Source: Adiantum capillus-veneris (Eukaryota; Streptophyta; Polypodiopsida; Polypodiales; Pteridaceae). Taken from it: a stretch of 64,000 nucleotides of DNA. The translations under genes and the position numbers were made by a program. The stretch spans positions 51,789,905-51,853,904 of the forward strand of contig CM043962.1 in NCBI GenBank assembly GCA_014529385.2. Direction: 5' to 3'. Under the pieces are notes generated by a model. The model was not told where the DNA came from. It was given only the letters and a program-made list of their open reading frames with translations, and made no database searches. The first letter of the stretch is position 1. Each line of letters begins with the position of its first letter. Shown here piece by piece: positions 35,168-46,640 of this stretch.

Positions 35168-36700
35168 GAGTAATTACTGATTATCAAGTATGCCAAGATG
35201 AATGCTAGCCTTGCTAACCCCTCCTAAATCCTTTCAGAACCAAAATCGATGACTTTGAGGCAAAAAATTCGGCTCGCACTTGTGAACAGGAGGAGAGGCA
35301 ACATAGGCAAAACAGAGCTTTTGTCGTCGCCTCAATTTGAACCCACCCAAAGTTGAAGCATGTCGTTTTCATTAATTTATTTTAGAGGGCTCTCCATAGG
35401 CCCTCTAACGAGCTGTTTATCAATTGGAGGGCCCAATAAAAGGTCTACGATTTCCCTAATATGTGCCAATGTTTTTTTTTAAAGAAAGTAAGAGGGGAAT
35501 CTTTAATAGATGCCAATGACGAAGCTGCAAAAAAAAAGAAGTTTGATGATGGCGTCCACTGAAGAGTATGTGGCAAGTGCAGTGATCTGGAGGGAGGGGG
35601 ATGACAATATGGTGCAGGCTAGGGAGCCATGGTTAGGCTAGGGAGAGCAACCCTCTTTTTGTAAAGGGGTGAGGTGCAACGGAAGAGCAGAAAATGTTTC
35701 CTGTTGGCTGGTTAGGACAATGCTTACATGTTGTCATCCTCCATGTTTGAAGCACCCCCCCCCCCCCGGCCCCTCCCAAAATAAAAAGGAAGCGGTAACA
35801 CCACTTTTCATGGTCATGGGCACCTCGAGTCAGCTTCAAGATATGACGTACCACCAAGAAAAATCAAGGGCCATGGCAAGCTACAACCACAAACATGAAA
35901 CTGACAATTGTCGATGAAGGAGGTGCATCATAGCTTTGGAGGGTGATGAACCACCCTCTAAACAACTTGTGATTTGAAGATGCGGCAACTTGCTAGCTTA
36001 GCTATCTCGGGTGAATGAGAACGTAGCCACCCACTTCTTTCACCCGGAGAGGTGGTGTTAGGAGGCCTATGTGAAGACCGTCTTAGAGCCACATCTGACC
36101 CAATGCAACGAGAGGTTGGGAGACGAGAGGTTCCCATACTCTATAACCTCATTTTTCGATCATGGTGACAAAAGTGACCTGCCTATGTTTGCAAGACTTG
36201 GCCAACCCCTTCTCAAAAAGCTACGATTGCTTGCGACTCTGCAACCCTTACTTTTCGCGCTGCTTTTCTTGGAACTAGTAACGTTTTATTCCTGTATGCG
36301 TTATAAAATTGCAGCTTGAGGCAAGATTTTGTAGCAGCTGGAGTGTAAAGCACACAACCCCCTTATGTGTTGTAGAGCCTAGACGAGACCATTGTACAAA
36401 GTGCATACAACATCTGTAGCCTTCGTATGCACCCAGTGGGACGGGGCTCTTAGAATCCTTCACCTTTGAAAAGCGGGAAAAACTTAGAGCCGTTTTTGGT
36501 ATGAAATTTTTGATTGGTGCAAAAGTATCAGCTGTTGAAAAAACCTTGTCTAGGCTAGACTCCATTTTGTAGCAGTTGATGGAAAATTGATCCATGTGAA
36601 TAATGCTACATGCACACACACAGCGTAAACATGAAGCACGTGAATCAGGGTCTGTAGTCACTTCGAAGGCGTCCTCGTGGACGCCATAGCCATTCTGTGG
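35163..36700. other. Gap upstream of the ADP/ATP carrier gene
   Basis: No recognised gene or element. A run of 13 C lies at 35755-35767. Several ORFs of 60-207 codons on both strands have no familiar motif and overlap one another, so I treat them as chance. The right part is presumably the promoter of the carrier gene, but I see no decisive TATA element. Confidence 0.4.
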
Positions 36701-36852
36701 GTGCTTTCTTCTTGCTGCCCATCTGTGGGCTGGCTGCATGCCTCTGAAGGTAACCCTCTCTGCTCCCTTGTCTTTTTTAGCGCTATGAATTGCAATTGCG
36801 CAAAACCTGCAAAACCAAGCTTCGAGCTTGTATGGAAGTTTGTCTTGCAAAG

Positions 36853-37397
36853 GTAAGACAAGCCTCAATACTGTGGTGTACTTTGGCTCTGGTCTCAATC
36901 AGGAGGCTTTTGCTTCATGTTACAATATTTTCTTTGTTAGGTCTTGTTGGGGTGTCCGAAATGCACGTTCTGCGCAATCGGAACTTTGTATTCTGTGTAG
37001 CTAATTGTGCTGCTCATATTGTTCAGCACGAATAAAGTGGCCATTCCAAGAGGAGGTGGCGGATGGTGTTCTTTGTTTTGGAGTGCTAGTGTATGCACTG
37101 TGCTTAATTGAGTGGGATTTTCATGGCGTGCTTTTGTGCTCTTCCTTCTGAATATGGCAATTCATGATGTATTTTTGTGCTCGGCGCTTCCTTGTGAATG
37201 CAGCGATTGTCACGATGTATTTTTGTGCTGTTTCTTGTGAATGCGGCGATCGCGATATGTTTTCGACTTTCTAATATGTGTTTTGCTATCCTTGTTTTGT
37301 GTAGCCCTAGCAGCAGTAATTACTGAGGTTTATTGTACTCACGCTTCGTGGTTTTGAGAAACCTATCTTAGCATTTGCTATGTATTTGGCTATGCAG
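36853..37397 (+). other. Inferred 5' UTR intron of the carrier gene
   Basis: A consensus donor (CAAAG then GTAAGA) at 36853 and an acceptor (GGCTATGCAG) ending at 37397 would splice a non-coding leader exon to TGAAGACAAAATG, placing the start codon 10 bases into the second exon. The 545 bp between are T-rich, as in plant introns. A 5' UTR intron is plausible for plant ADP/ATP carrier genes, but this is inference without transcript data. Confidence 0.45.
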
Positions 37398-37407
37398 TGA
37401 AGACAAA

Positions 37408-39464
37408 ATGGCGGAGAAACCAAGGGCTCCCTCTGTAGTTCAGAAGCTTGGAGGCTTCTGTTCTCTGGGCTACATGCTCTGTGATAGTAATGACGAGGTT
37501 CTCAACAATGGTGTTTCTGGATATCCCCTTTACACATGGCAGCAAAGGTCCGACATATTCTCATTGCGACCGTATGGTATCTGCACAATGGACATTTGGT
37601 CATTGTCTTTAGTTCACCCTTGTCATCCTGTGTTTGTGGCCACTCCGGTCGAGAAAAGGGGTGCTCGTGGTTTTGCCATAGACTTTCTCATGGGTGGAGT
37701 CTCAGCTGCGATTTCAAAGACTGCAGCTGCTCCTATTGAGAGAGTCAAGCTTTTGCTTCAAAATCAGGACGAGATGCTAAAGACTGGCAGGCTTTCAAAA
37801 CCTTACAAGGGGATTATTAATTGCTTTAAGCGAACAATTGCTGAAGAGGGTGTGCTCTCCCTATGGAGAGGAAACACTGCCAATGTTCTTCGGTACTTCC
37901 CGACGCAGGTAAGCTTGGCGTATGGGTGTCGAATTGGCTATGTAATGTTGCATGCACAAAGGGTGTGCTCTTCCTATGGAGAGGAAACACTGCCAATGTT
38001 CTTCGGTACTTCCCGACGTAGACAAGATTAGCGTATGGGTGTTGAATTGGCTATGCTATGTTGCACGCACAAAGGCTGATATTGTGTGCTGTGCTTAATA
38101 TACTCTATATTTTTCCCCATAGTGATGCCCTACTGATGAGCTTTAAATATAGTTGCTCTATATATAGCTCGGCATTACTGACATTAATTTTGTTTTGCTA
38201 ATGCTTGCAGGCTCTGAATTTTTCCTTTAAGGATTACTTCAAGCAACTCTTTAATTTCAAGAAGGAGAGAGATGGCTACTGGAAGTGGTTTTCTGGAAAC
38301 TTAGCTTCCGGTGGAGCTGCAGGGGCTTCGTCTCTCCTGTTTGTTTACCCACTTGATTATGCAAGAACTAGGCTAGCAAATGATGCCAAACAAGCAAAAA
38401 CGGGGGCAGAGCGCCAATTCAACGGACTCCTTGATGTGTGGAAGAAGACCTTGCAGACAGATGGCATTCCTGGTCTTTACCGTGGTTTCACTATTTCATG
38501 TGGTGGTATCATTGTTTACAGAGGTCTCTACTTTGGGATGTATGATTCCTTGAAGCCTGTTCTACTGGTTGGCAAGCTTGAGGTAATGCTTGATGGTTGG
38601 GTTTAAATATGTGACTTTGGATTAAATTGTTCTAGGTTGTTAGAGACATGCCTGAATGGTTTCCAGATGTTGGAAAGTGTTGAAGCTTGAAATGATGCAA
38701 GGCTGCATTCCAAGCACGTATGTATCAGTCTTCCCATACCGTACCGGTATTCCATACTTTACATACTGGTTGTTACATATATGCAAACACAAATATACAT
38801 ACATGCATGTATCTAGGGTTGCATACATATGATGTATACATGCATGTACATATGTGCATATAGCATAAAACTTTGAAGTTTTGAAATGGCTGTTGACATT
38901 CCAAACTCGACCATAATTGAAAAAATAAGTTCTCTTTTGCAATGGTCATTGACTTAAGGTTTGTTGTAATGTTATGAGCATGCTTTTAATTGCTTTACTG
39001 TTAACAACTGTAATTTTGAAGTTGAACCATACGAAATTTCTTGTAGGTGCCACTTTTGATTCGGCCCACAGTTTTGAGTCGCTTTTTATACTTGTCTGTG
39101 TTTTGGCCTTTTGTGAAAACACTAGGTTCTAGTTGCACATCTAAGTAGTCTTGTTTGTTTGCAGGACAATTTCCTTGCCAGCTTCCTTCTTGGATGGAGT
39201 GTCACTACCATGGCTGGCCTTGCCTCATATCCCTTTGACACTGTGAGGCGTCGTATGATGATGACGTCTGGGGAAGCTGTGAAGTACAAAGGCTCGATTG
39301 ATTGCTTCAAGAAAATCATTCAAAAGGAAGCTGCAAGGTCTCTTTTCAAGGGTGCTGGTGCAAATATCTTGAGGGCCATTGCAGGAGCCGGGGTGCTTGC
39401 TGGGTATGATCGGCTACAATTGATCGTCTTTGGGAAGAGCTATGGATCCAGTGGAGGAGGTTAA
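37408..39464 (+). CDS. AAC: Mitochondrial ADP/ATP carrier protein (adenine nucleotide translocator)
   Basis: Exchanges matrix ATP for cytosolic ADP across the inner mitochondrial membrane. Coding exons are 37408-37908, 38211-38582 and 39165-39464, all phase 0 with GT..AG introns of 302 and 582 bp, giving 390 residues, close to the ~380 of plant carriers. Three mitochondrial-carrier repeats show PIERVK (P109), PLDYAR (P214) and PFDTVR (P314); the ADP/ATP-carrier signature RRRMMM is at 319-324. The ~85-residue N-terminal extension ([14 protein letters not shown] start) is typical of plant forms and is thought to be processed. The ATG at 37408 is preferred because an in-frame ATG at 37375 lies before the acceptor site. 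No stop or shift is seen. The exons look intact and are the only clear functional gene here. Confidence 0.95.
37848..38073 (+). repeat. 113-bp tandem duplication across the first coding-exon donor site
   Basis: Copy 1 (37848-37960) holds the last 61 coding bases of exon 1, the donor and the start of the intron. Copy 2 (37961-38073) repeats it inside the intron with about nine changes. In copy 1 the junction is CGACGCAG then GTAAGC; in copy 2 it is CGACGTAGACAAGA, so the donor GT is lost and an in-frame TAG has appeared. Only copy 1 can act as the exon end. Confidence 0.93.
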
Positions 39465-39593
39465 GTGCATAATGTTGCAGTGAAGTTTCTGTTGATATCG
39501 GTATAGTGAGATGATGATGAAATCATGCTGACCGACGGGGTCATATTAGCAAACATCTTGTTTTAACCAACCCCGGCTCAGGTACTGCTGCCT

Positions 39594-39815
39594 GCTAAAG
39601 TGGTATTAGGTGGGCTTGACAGTTTTAGGTTGGAGGCCTTAATGTAAATAGAGGTACAACCTATAGAAATCAAGATAGCAGGCATGTGTGTTAGAGTGTC
39701 TATGGCTAAATTGGTATTAGGTTGGCTTGATAGTTTTAGGTTTGAGGCTTTAATGTAAATAGAGGTACAAGCTGTAGAAAACCGTATAGTGTGCATGTGT
39801 ACAGGTCTTCTACGA
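39594..39815 (+). repeat. 111-bp tandem duplication downstream of the carrier gene
   Basis: Two copies (about 39594-39704 and 39705-39815), each containing TTAATGTAAATAGAGGTAC and GCATGTGT. They lie 130-350 bp after the stop codon, so probably in or near the 3' UTR. Copies differ at many sites. Confidence 0.85.
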
Positions 39816-40117
39816 ATCGAACTCGTCGCAATTCGTGAAGAGTACAAACTTTTTTGATAGAGTAGTTGTATATATGTAGAGCCAGAAAATTTTCAATTTC
39901 CCTTGAGCATGTTGTTCTGGTGCTTTTAAGTTATATCTCTTTTTGACTTTTAAGATCTAGAGGCCAAACTAGTAAGCAGGTTTGTATGCCTGTATATGCA
40001 CGGTATGAATGAGGGTCTTTGACGGTTTGAGAAGTTTGTATTTCAAGCTTAAGATGGTTAGTGTTATTTTCACTGTCGGTTTTTTTTGGGGGGCGAGTAG
40101 CGTTTCTGTCCTAGACG

Positions 40118-41472
40118 CATGTTCGAAGATGCTAGAGCTTGAGACAAGTCCCTTGCAATGTCATTGTGTGGTATGCAAATTGGAGATGCCCAAACATGCA
40201 GAGTTGGGTTGAGTGTTATGTTGGGAACAATTGTAATCGGAAATGTGCCACTTGGTATCAAACCAAGGTCGGACGCACCCACACACCCACCTGCAGCCAC
40301 TAGGTTATGACCCCGTTGGTTGTAGTTGGGTTCATTGGTAAGGTGAATTGGATGCAAGCACTATTGGAGCTTCAAGGTGAATATGAATCATGTTCGAAGA
40401 TGCTAGAGCTTGAGACAAGTCCCTTGCAATGTCATTGTGTGGTATGCAAATTGGAGATGCCCAAACATGCAGAGTTGGGTTGAGTGTTATGTTGGGAACA
40501 ATTGTAATCGGAAATGTGCCACTTGGTATCAAACCAAGGTCGGACGCACCCACACCCCCACCTGCAGCCACTAGGTTATGACCCCGTTGGTTGTAGTTGG
40601 GTTCATTGGTAAGGTGAATTGGATGCAAGCACTATTGGAGCTTCAAGGTGAATATGAATCATGTCCGAAGATGCTAGAGCTTGAGACAAGTCCCTTGCAA
40701 TGTCATTGTGTGGTATGCAAATTGGAGATGCCCAAACATGCAGAGTTGGGTTGAGTGTTATGTTGGGAACAATTGTAATCGGAAATGTGCCACTTGGTAT
40801 CAAACCAAGGTCGGACGCACCCACACACCCACCTGCAGCCACTAGGTTATGACCCCGTTGGTTGTAGTTGGGTTCATTGGTAAGGTGAATTGGATGCAAG
40901 CACTATTGGAGCTTCAAGGTGAATATGAATCATGTCCGAAGATGCTAGAGCTTGAGACAAGTCCCTTGCAATGTCATTGTGTGGTATGCAAATTGGAGAT
41001 GCCCAAACATGCAGAGTTGGGTTGAGTGTTATGTTGGGAACAATTGTAATCGGAAATGTGCCACTTGGTATCAAACCAAGGTCGGACGCACCCACACACC
41101 CACCTGCAGCCACTAGGTTATGACCCCGTTGGTTGTAGTTGGGTTCATTGGTAAGGTGAATTGGATGCAAGCACTATTGGAGCTTCAAGGTGAATATGAA
41201 TCATGTCCGAAGATGCTAGAGCTTGAGACAAGTCCCTTGCAATGTCATTGTGTGGTATGCAAATTGGAGATGCCCAAACATGCAGAGTTGGGTTGAGTGT
41301 TATGTTGGGAACAATTGTAATCGGAAATGTGCCACTTGGTATCAAACCAAGGTCGGACGCACCCACACACCCACCTGCAGCCACTAGGTTATGACCCCGT
41401 TGGTTGTAGTTGGGTTCATTGGTAAGGTGAATTGGATGCAAGCACTATTGGAGCTTCAAGGTGAATATGAAT
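40118..41472. repeat. Five-unit 271-bp tandem array
   Basis: Units start at 40118, 40389, 40660, 40931 and 41202 (CATGTTCGAAGATGCTAG or CATGTCCGAAGATGCTAG). They are almost identical: unit 2 has CACACCCCCA for CACACACCCA, and units 1-2 differ from 3-5 by GTT/GTC. The period 271 is not a multiple of three, yet each unit opens a ~98-codon minus-strand ORF (MHPIHLTNEPNYNQRGHN). This reflects sequence identity rather than a repeated protein. Each unit contains TGTTGGGAACAATTG and, 33 bp on, TTGGTATCA, resembling an LTR start and a tRNA-Met primer site. Confidence 0.96.
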
Positions 41473-41473
41473 C

Positions 41474-42403
41474 TAGCCACTCATATCTTCGCCAACCGCT
41501 GAAAGCTAATTTTTAAAAATGATTTGTATTTCAAAGAAGAAAAAAAATGAAGATACTCACATATGTGGCAAATAGAGATCGAGGAGAGCTGTGACAGCGA
41601 GTGCCTCTTGTGGAGAAATTGCAAACTTCGGTTTACCCAACGGGTTAATCTCGCTCGATTACCCTGAGCAGGCGGTCGTATATTGTGATGTATCAATATG
41701 CACAAAAAATGACATTCCCTCAGCAAACATTACACCTATGGATCAACATATCTTGCCTTTTATTTCTCTATATAGCACATTAATGTAGCGATTTTGCAAC
41801 CAAGTTTGATAGCAAATTTGAGACTTTGTTGTTATATGCTATCATGCAAAAACAACAGAAATCCATGAAAATGCATCCCTCCCCCGACAACACCTTACAT
41901 CATGTATCAACGTTGAGCATTGGAATTATTGTCACTGAATCCTCTTTCTTAGTACCCATGTAGTGTCCTTTTTGCAAGCAATTGATGGATTGTTTGTGTG
42001 TGTGTGGTGACCTGACCCCTGTTCCTTCGCATGCATTAGGCTGCTTGAGCTCTTGTAATTGAATGGCTCTTTTATACTATTCAAGGGATGTGAGTGGCAG
42101 AAAAGCCTGTAGAGGTGTGTGAAGACTTTGTTGGGGCCTTACTACAATTGCCTTGAGAGGGGAAACACCATGGAAGCTCATGTGGTAGGATTGTGCTTTT
42201 GTGTACATCAATAAAGCCATATTCTGATCTATGTTTTGTTGGTTGTAGGTAAGAGGACTTCCCTTGTAGAAACCCTTTGTTCCCTTGTGTCCCATGCTTT
42301 TATAGTTTTGTAATGTTTTTGCATGATCTAATACACAAGAAGATTTAGAAATTTTCTCATGTAGGAAAACGGAGTCTTTTTCAGTGATTTTCATACAGTG
42401 CAT
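41474..42403. other. Non-coding stretch, nothing recognised
   Basis: No gene, RNA or element is recognised. ORFs of 65-108 codons here show no familiar motif. A short GT run lies at about 41994-42006. Confidence 0.4.
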
Positions 42404-42548
42404 AACATCATGAGCTTCTGCTCGAGAGCCACCGCATACCTAGTTAGGTACGATGGTCCCCTACCCCCCCCACCGGGCCGGCGGTCCCTTGCCCCCAATC
42501 ATACCTAGCTAGGTATGCGGTGCCTCCCTCACAGAAGCTCATGATGTT
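42404..42548. repeat. 145-bp inverted-repeat hairpin (MITE-like)
   Basis: The left arm AACATCATGAGCTTCTG...CACCGCATACCTAG pairs with the right arm CTAGGTATGCGGTG...CAGAAGCTCATGATGTT. Arms are about 50-55 nt with a few mismatches around a C/G-rich centre (CCCCCCCCACCGGGCCGGCGG). Near the tip each arm has its own small palindrome (TACCTAGTTAGGTA, TACCTAGCTAGGTA). It could be a miniature inverted-repeat element or a precursor-like RNA hairpin. No coding content. Confidence 0.8.
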
Positions 42549-43062
42549 GAGGTAAGTCATAATGTGGGAATTATTATGAGAATTTGTCCAAAACTTCTTG
42601 CGATACAAGTCTTTGGTCTCTATCCCTGGTTACAAGTTTGTGTTGTTTTCTATTGTTGTGCTTAATGTCATGGGAACGATCCCCGATTCCAAGAGACCTC
42701 AAAGATCTTACCAATGAGTGTTGAACTCGAGACGCGGTTTTAAAAAATAAGGTTATGCCTACTTTGAAAGCCGATGTCTCATGTGAAAAATGAACATTTT
42801 TAGTGTGCGCAGTTTTGTAATGGAACAAAACTCTTGCTTGTAATTCACATATTTAGTTAGCATATATGTTCATATAACATGATGCAACTTGAAATCACAT
42901 AAATAATATGTTTTCCTTGAAGCGGGCTCAAATGCGCGAAACTTATATACAAAAGCATAAGAAAAGTGTTCATTTGTGAAAAAGGGCTAGAAGCATTCAT
43001 AAGAAAGATGACGCATGTCTGAAGTGATATCACCAACTTCTCAAGCAAAGCGTAAAGATTGC

Positions 43063-43770
43063 CTAAGGGAAAGCTTGAGAAATTGAAAGGGATCTGCATC
43101 GGAGTGAGAGAACATGTAGGTGCTGCATTGACACCACAGGGTAATAAGCCCAAAATCTAACCCACATAAAGAAAACCACAAATTGTTGTAAAGAAGGCGA
43201 GAGAATGCCGAAAGCCCAAAACCTTTTGTGGAAAACCATAGAGGGGAATCGAAGCCGCATACCAGTTGCTATACGGCGAAGAAATCCTCTAGTAATGCAA
43301 CAATCCAAAAGGAGATGTCTGACAGTATCTTCCACAACAGAGCAACGAGCACAATGAGAGGAGAAAATGTAACCTTCACCGACAAAAGAGCCCATTGGGA
43401 GAACTCCAATCAAGCATCACCAGAGAAACAATCGCTCCTTCAAAGGCAAGTGGCTCTTCCTAAGGGTAGAGAGTGCTTTCTTCCACCACGTATCAGACTT
43501 GTGCATTGACCATAGGGCATTACAATGGTCAACAATCCAGGGCTCTGGTAAAAAAAGAGCATAAACCTTACAAGCAGACATAGCCTCAAAGGGCTTGTTT
43601 TGGAGACACCAATGAGACATGCGATCCCCATGAATCAAAGGTGAAATGGGCAAAAACTCGACCATCATGTGCTGAAGCTCTCTCCAAAGCTGACAATAAC
43701 GCATACCCACTCCAAAACGATGAGCAACAAGGGAAAACTGAAAGTGTATGTTACCATGTACATGTGGTAG
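43063..43770 (-). pseudogene. LINE C-terminal end with RT zinc-binding (zf-RVT-like) region
   Basis: Read on the minus strand: SDTWWKKALSTLRKSHLP and LKERLFLW, then after a frameshift PMGSFVGEGYIFSSHCARC, EDTVRHLLLDC and RFWAFGILSPSLQQFVV. The pattern C-x2-C ... H-x3-C, with a leading W-K-x-L...K...FLW, is the zinc-binding region at the end of plant L1-type LINE ORF2 proteins. The RT itself is absent, as expected for a cut-off relic. Its upstream end abuts the copia LTR at about 43770. The stretch 42549-43062 has no other recognised content. Confidence 0.75.
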
Positions 43771-43773
43771 TGA

Positions 43774-43975
43774 TGTGTGTGAACACACATAGACCACCGG
43801 GACATTTTTTCCCTCACTAGGAGGTTTTCCCACTGTGCATAGTATATACGCCCATCACTCTAGGGCTATCTATCTTTCCATTGCACACTAAGTAAAACTC
43901 TCTCTGTTGTGTGCCTTGAGCTTCGTTCGTCTTCTCCAAGATGTGTCTGTTTTCCTATGGGACCTAATTCCAACA
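43774..43975 (+). repeat. Copia 5' LTR (about 202 bp)
   Basis: Ends TTCCAACA, two bases before a tRNA-Met primer site. The start is placed at TGTGTGTGAACACACA, where the LINE relic stops; it could be 3 bases earlier. No second copy is seen in the window, so the boundary is not confirmed by a partner LTR. Confidence 0.6.
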
Positions 43976-43977
43976 AT

Positions 43978-43989
43978 TGGTATCAGAGC
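43978..43989 (+). promoter_or_regulatory. Copia primer-binding site (tRNA-Met)
   Basis: TGGTATCAGAGC, two bases after the LTR end. Confidence 0.92.
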
Positions 43990-44307
43990 AGGTTACATCC
44001 TCCCGGGCTTAGTCGCCAGCATATCTAGTACACGCCTCCTCACTTTCTTCGATTTCAGTGAGCTTTGGCGAGCGTTTGCAGGTCGACAAATATTCTGGGA
44101 CTTCTGATTCGGGCTCATTTCGACCTCCATTTCCACTACAGACAGTACTGTGCAGGCTATTTCGTCATTTTGTGAAAAAAAATAATTAGTGCCATTTTTT
44201 TGCATAACAGATCTCTTACAGTGTTCTATGGTTTGTTTATATAGCACAGTTCCCGCTTTGTTTCTCCTCTTTTTGGAAAATTTTCACATCATGTGCAGGA
44301 ATTCGTC

Positions 44308-45303
44308 ATGGCCGACAACAACACAGATGTGTTAAAGATGTTTGCTGCTGAGGACAGATTGGATGGAGACAATTATCTTATGTGGGCTGATGCAACATGT
44401 TCTTGTGTCAAAGGGTGTTTGGAATATTGTGCAGGGCATTGATGTACGCCCTGATTCTGAGAAAGTAGGCGATGTTGAGGATGTTGTAGGTCTTGCTGCA
44501 AGGATTGCTACTGTTAGAGTTGCTTTGCCTACGACAGAACAAGCTCGTTGGGATGATGTGCAGGCTCATGCATTGATTGCGTTGTCTGTGAAGCACACTA
44601 TTACTGCTCACATTCGTTCAACAAAATCTGCAAAACAGGCTTGGGATATTTTGACTGGTCTTTATGCAAAGTCGCAATGAGGCTAAAATTGCATTGCTGC
44701 GTAAAGAGATGGAATAAAAAATTATGCATGAGGAAGATGACATGGACATTTTCCTTGCTGGTGTCAAGGATATCAATGAGCAACTTATTTATACAGGTGA
44801 AGTCATTTCAGACAGTTCCCTTGTGTAGACTGTTCTTTGATGCCTTGCCAAATTCTTTTGCTAGTACTTGGAGACTTATGACCCAAGGAAATCTTGAGGT
44901 TGTCAAGTTTGATGCATTATGCACATTGTTGTTGCAAGAGTCACTTTCCAGAAAAAACATGACAAGACAACGTATAGTTGAACAGGCTTTTATTGTTGCT
45001 CAAAGAAAAGGTGGTAACAATAATGCCGCCACTTCTCATGGTTCTTCTTCGAGTGGAAAATCACATGTTTCTAATGCTTCTGCTGGCAACAATACGAATT
45101 TTGATGATAAGGGAAAAAAGAAAATGCGTTGCCATTATTGTAAAGCTAATGATCACTTGATCAAACAATGTCCTAAGTTGAAGGCCAAAGAGGTTGGTTG
45201 CACTACTAATGTTGGTTCCACTACAAATGTAACTATTCTTGAGTCTTCTGTGAAAGGAAACTGTGATGCTGATGTTGATGTAGAATGTGCTTTTAGTACA
45301 TAG
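44308..45303 (+). pseudogene. gag: Copia gag, frameshifted
   Basis: ATG 44308 opens MADNNTDVLKMFAAEDRLDG, the typical start of a plant copia gag (a capsid reading L-x-G-x-N-Y-x-x-W). It shifts frame near 44395 into WNIVQGIDVRPDSEK and ARWDDVQAHALIALSV. After another shift the frame 44641-45303 reads LPNSFASTWRLMTQGN and the zinc knuckle CHYCKANDHLIKQC (C-x2-C-x4-H-x4-C, about 45130-45171). A stop at 45301 ends it. This is the RNA-binding structural protein of the element, now broken by at least two shifts and stops. Confidence 0.88.
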
Positions 45304-45332
45304 TGCACTTATAATCCTGTTGTCCATGATGC

Positions 45333-46640
45333 ATGCATGTCAGTTGCTGCATATTCACATGTGTGGTATTTGACAATGGTGCTACAAAGAACATTACCTT
45401 GAATCTGTCTCTCATGGGAATTCAATTACTTGTGCCAACAATGCCTCTTATCCGGTTCCGGGAGTTGGAAAGATTGTATTTACTGCTGCAAATGGCAGTT
45501 CTTTCACACTTGTTGATGCACTTTATGTACTTGGGATCAAGAAGAATCTTTTGTCTGTATCTGCACTTGCTAGACTTGGTCTTGTAGTCAAATTTGTGGA
45601 TGACAGATATACAATACATGATCTCAGTTTTGGTGATGAAATTGTTGCATCTCGTATTTTATGCCGTGGTCTGTATAAGCTCACTTTGTATCACAAGTGT
45701 GGGCATAGTTTTGCAAATGCAATTGTGGATTCAAAGGCTATTTCAAATGCAAAACTTTGGCATGCTTGTTTTGGTCATCTAAATTTTGCAAGTTTGCTGC
45801 GTTTGCAGAGATTTAATATGGTTGCTTCTTTGCCACCCCGAAAATACATCCTTCACAAACATGTTTGACAAGTGCTTCAAGAGGATGTTTCAGTTAGGGC
45901 CACATGCAGGTTTCAGGTTGCGCATAGTGATGTTTGTGGGCCCATGCAAACTCTGTCCTTGGGCAATTACCTTTACTTCGTGACTTTCATTGATGATTAC
46001 TCCAGGCTTGCGTGGGTGTATCTCCTTAAAGCAAAGTCCAAAGTATTTATGTGCTTCAATTTTTGGCTATGGCTGAAAATGTCTCAAAATGTACTATGGA
46101 CACCCTCCGTTCCGATCGAAGGGGCAAGTATATGTCTCATGAATTTAATGCGTTTTTGGCTAGTTGTGGCATAAAACACCAATGTACAATGCCTTATGCG
46201 CCTCATCAAAATGGTGTTGCTGAGAGAAAAAACATGTCACTTACAAAAATGGCACGATGTACGGTCAAAAGTCAAGCTTTACCGCATCCGTTTTGGCTTG
46301 AGCCATCATGTGTACCACTTATGTACTTAACGGGTGTCCAACTTTTCAGTCTATGACTCCATATGAAGCATGGCAGGATAGAAAGCCTTCTATTGAACAC
46401 ATGCGTGTTTTTGGCTGTTTGACATATGCTTTGGTGTCACATATACATCGCAGAAAATTGGATGATAAGGCTATCAAATGTATTTTTGCTAGTTATAGTG
46501 CTAAAAGAAAAGGTTATAGGTTGTATCATCCACAAACAAAGTGTATTCTGGTTTCACGGGATGTTGTGTTTGGAAGATTCTATTCAGCCCTTGCTGTCAT
46601 TGTGCAACCAATAATGGTAGAAAATGTCTCCATGTGCGGG
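45333..46640 (+). pseudogene. pol: Copia protease and integrase; RT half missing
   Basis: The protease site reads VVFDNGATKNIT, with Asn where Asp-Ser-Gly is usual. GAG-pre-integrase follows (RGLYKLTLYHKCGHS, KLWHACFGHLNFASLLRL), then integrase: SDVCGPMQTLSLGNYLYFV, FIDDYSRLAWVYLLKAKSK, SCGIKHQCTMPYAPHQNG, VAERKN (catalytic E), and the tail RVFGCLTYAL, KCIFASYSAKRKGYRL. Protease-integrase order identifies Ty1/copia. Frameshifts occur near 45400, 45860, 46050 and 46320. Coding similarity ends near 46640 with no RT, RNase H or 3' LTR, so the element was truncated. Confidence 0.9.

Noticed and set aside
36275-36898. 207-codon minus-strand ORF upstream of the carrier gene
   Set aside because: No recognisable motif; it overlaps the presumed promoter and leader exon of the plus-strand carrier gene and other chance ORFs.
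37375-37407. Earlier start codon for the ADP/ATP carrier
   Set aside because: It would add 11 residues, but it lies before a good acceptor site (GGCTATGCAG), so it is probably intronic.
40070-41441. A repeated ~98-residue minus-strand protein family in the 271-bp array
   Set aside because: The open frames simply follow from near-identical DNA units; the period is not a multiple of three and there is no start context, domain or composition that suggests coding.
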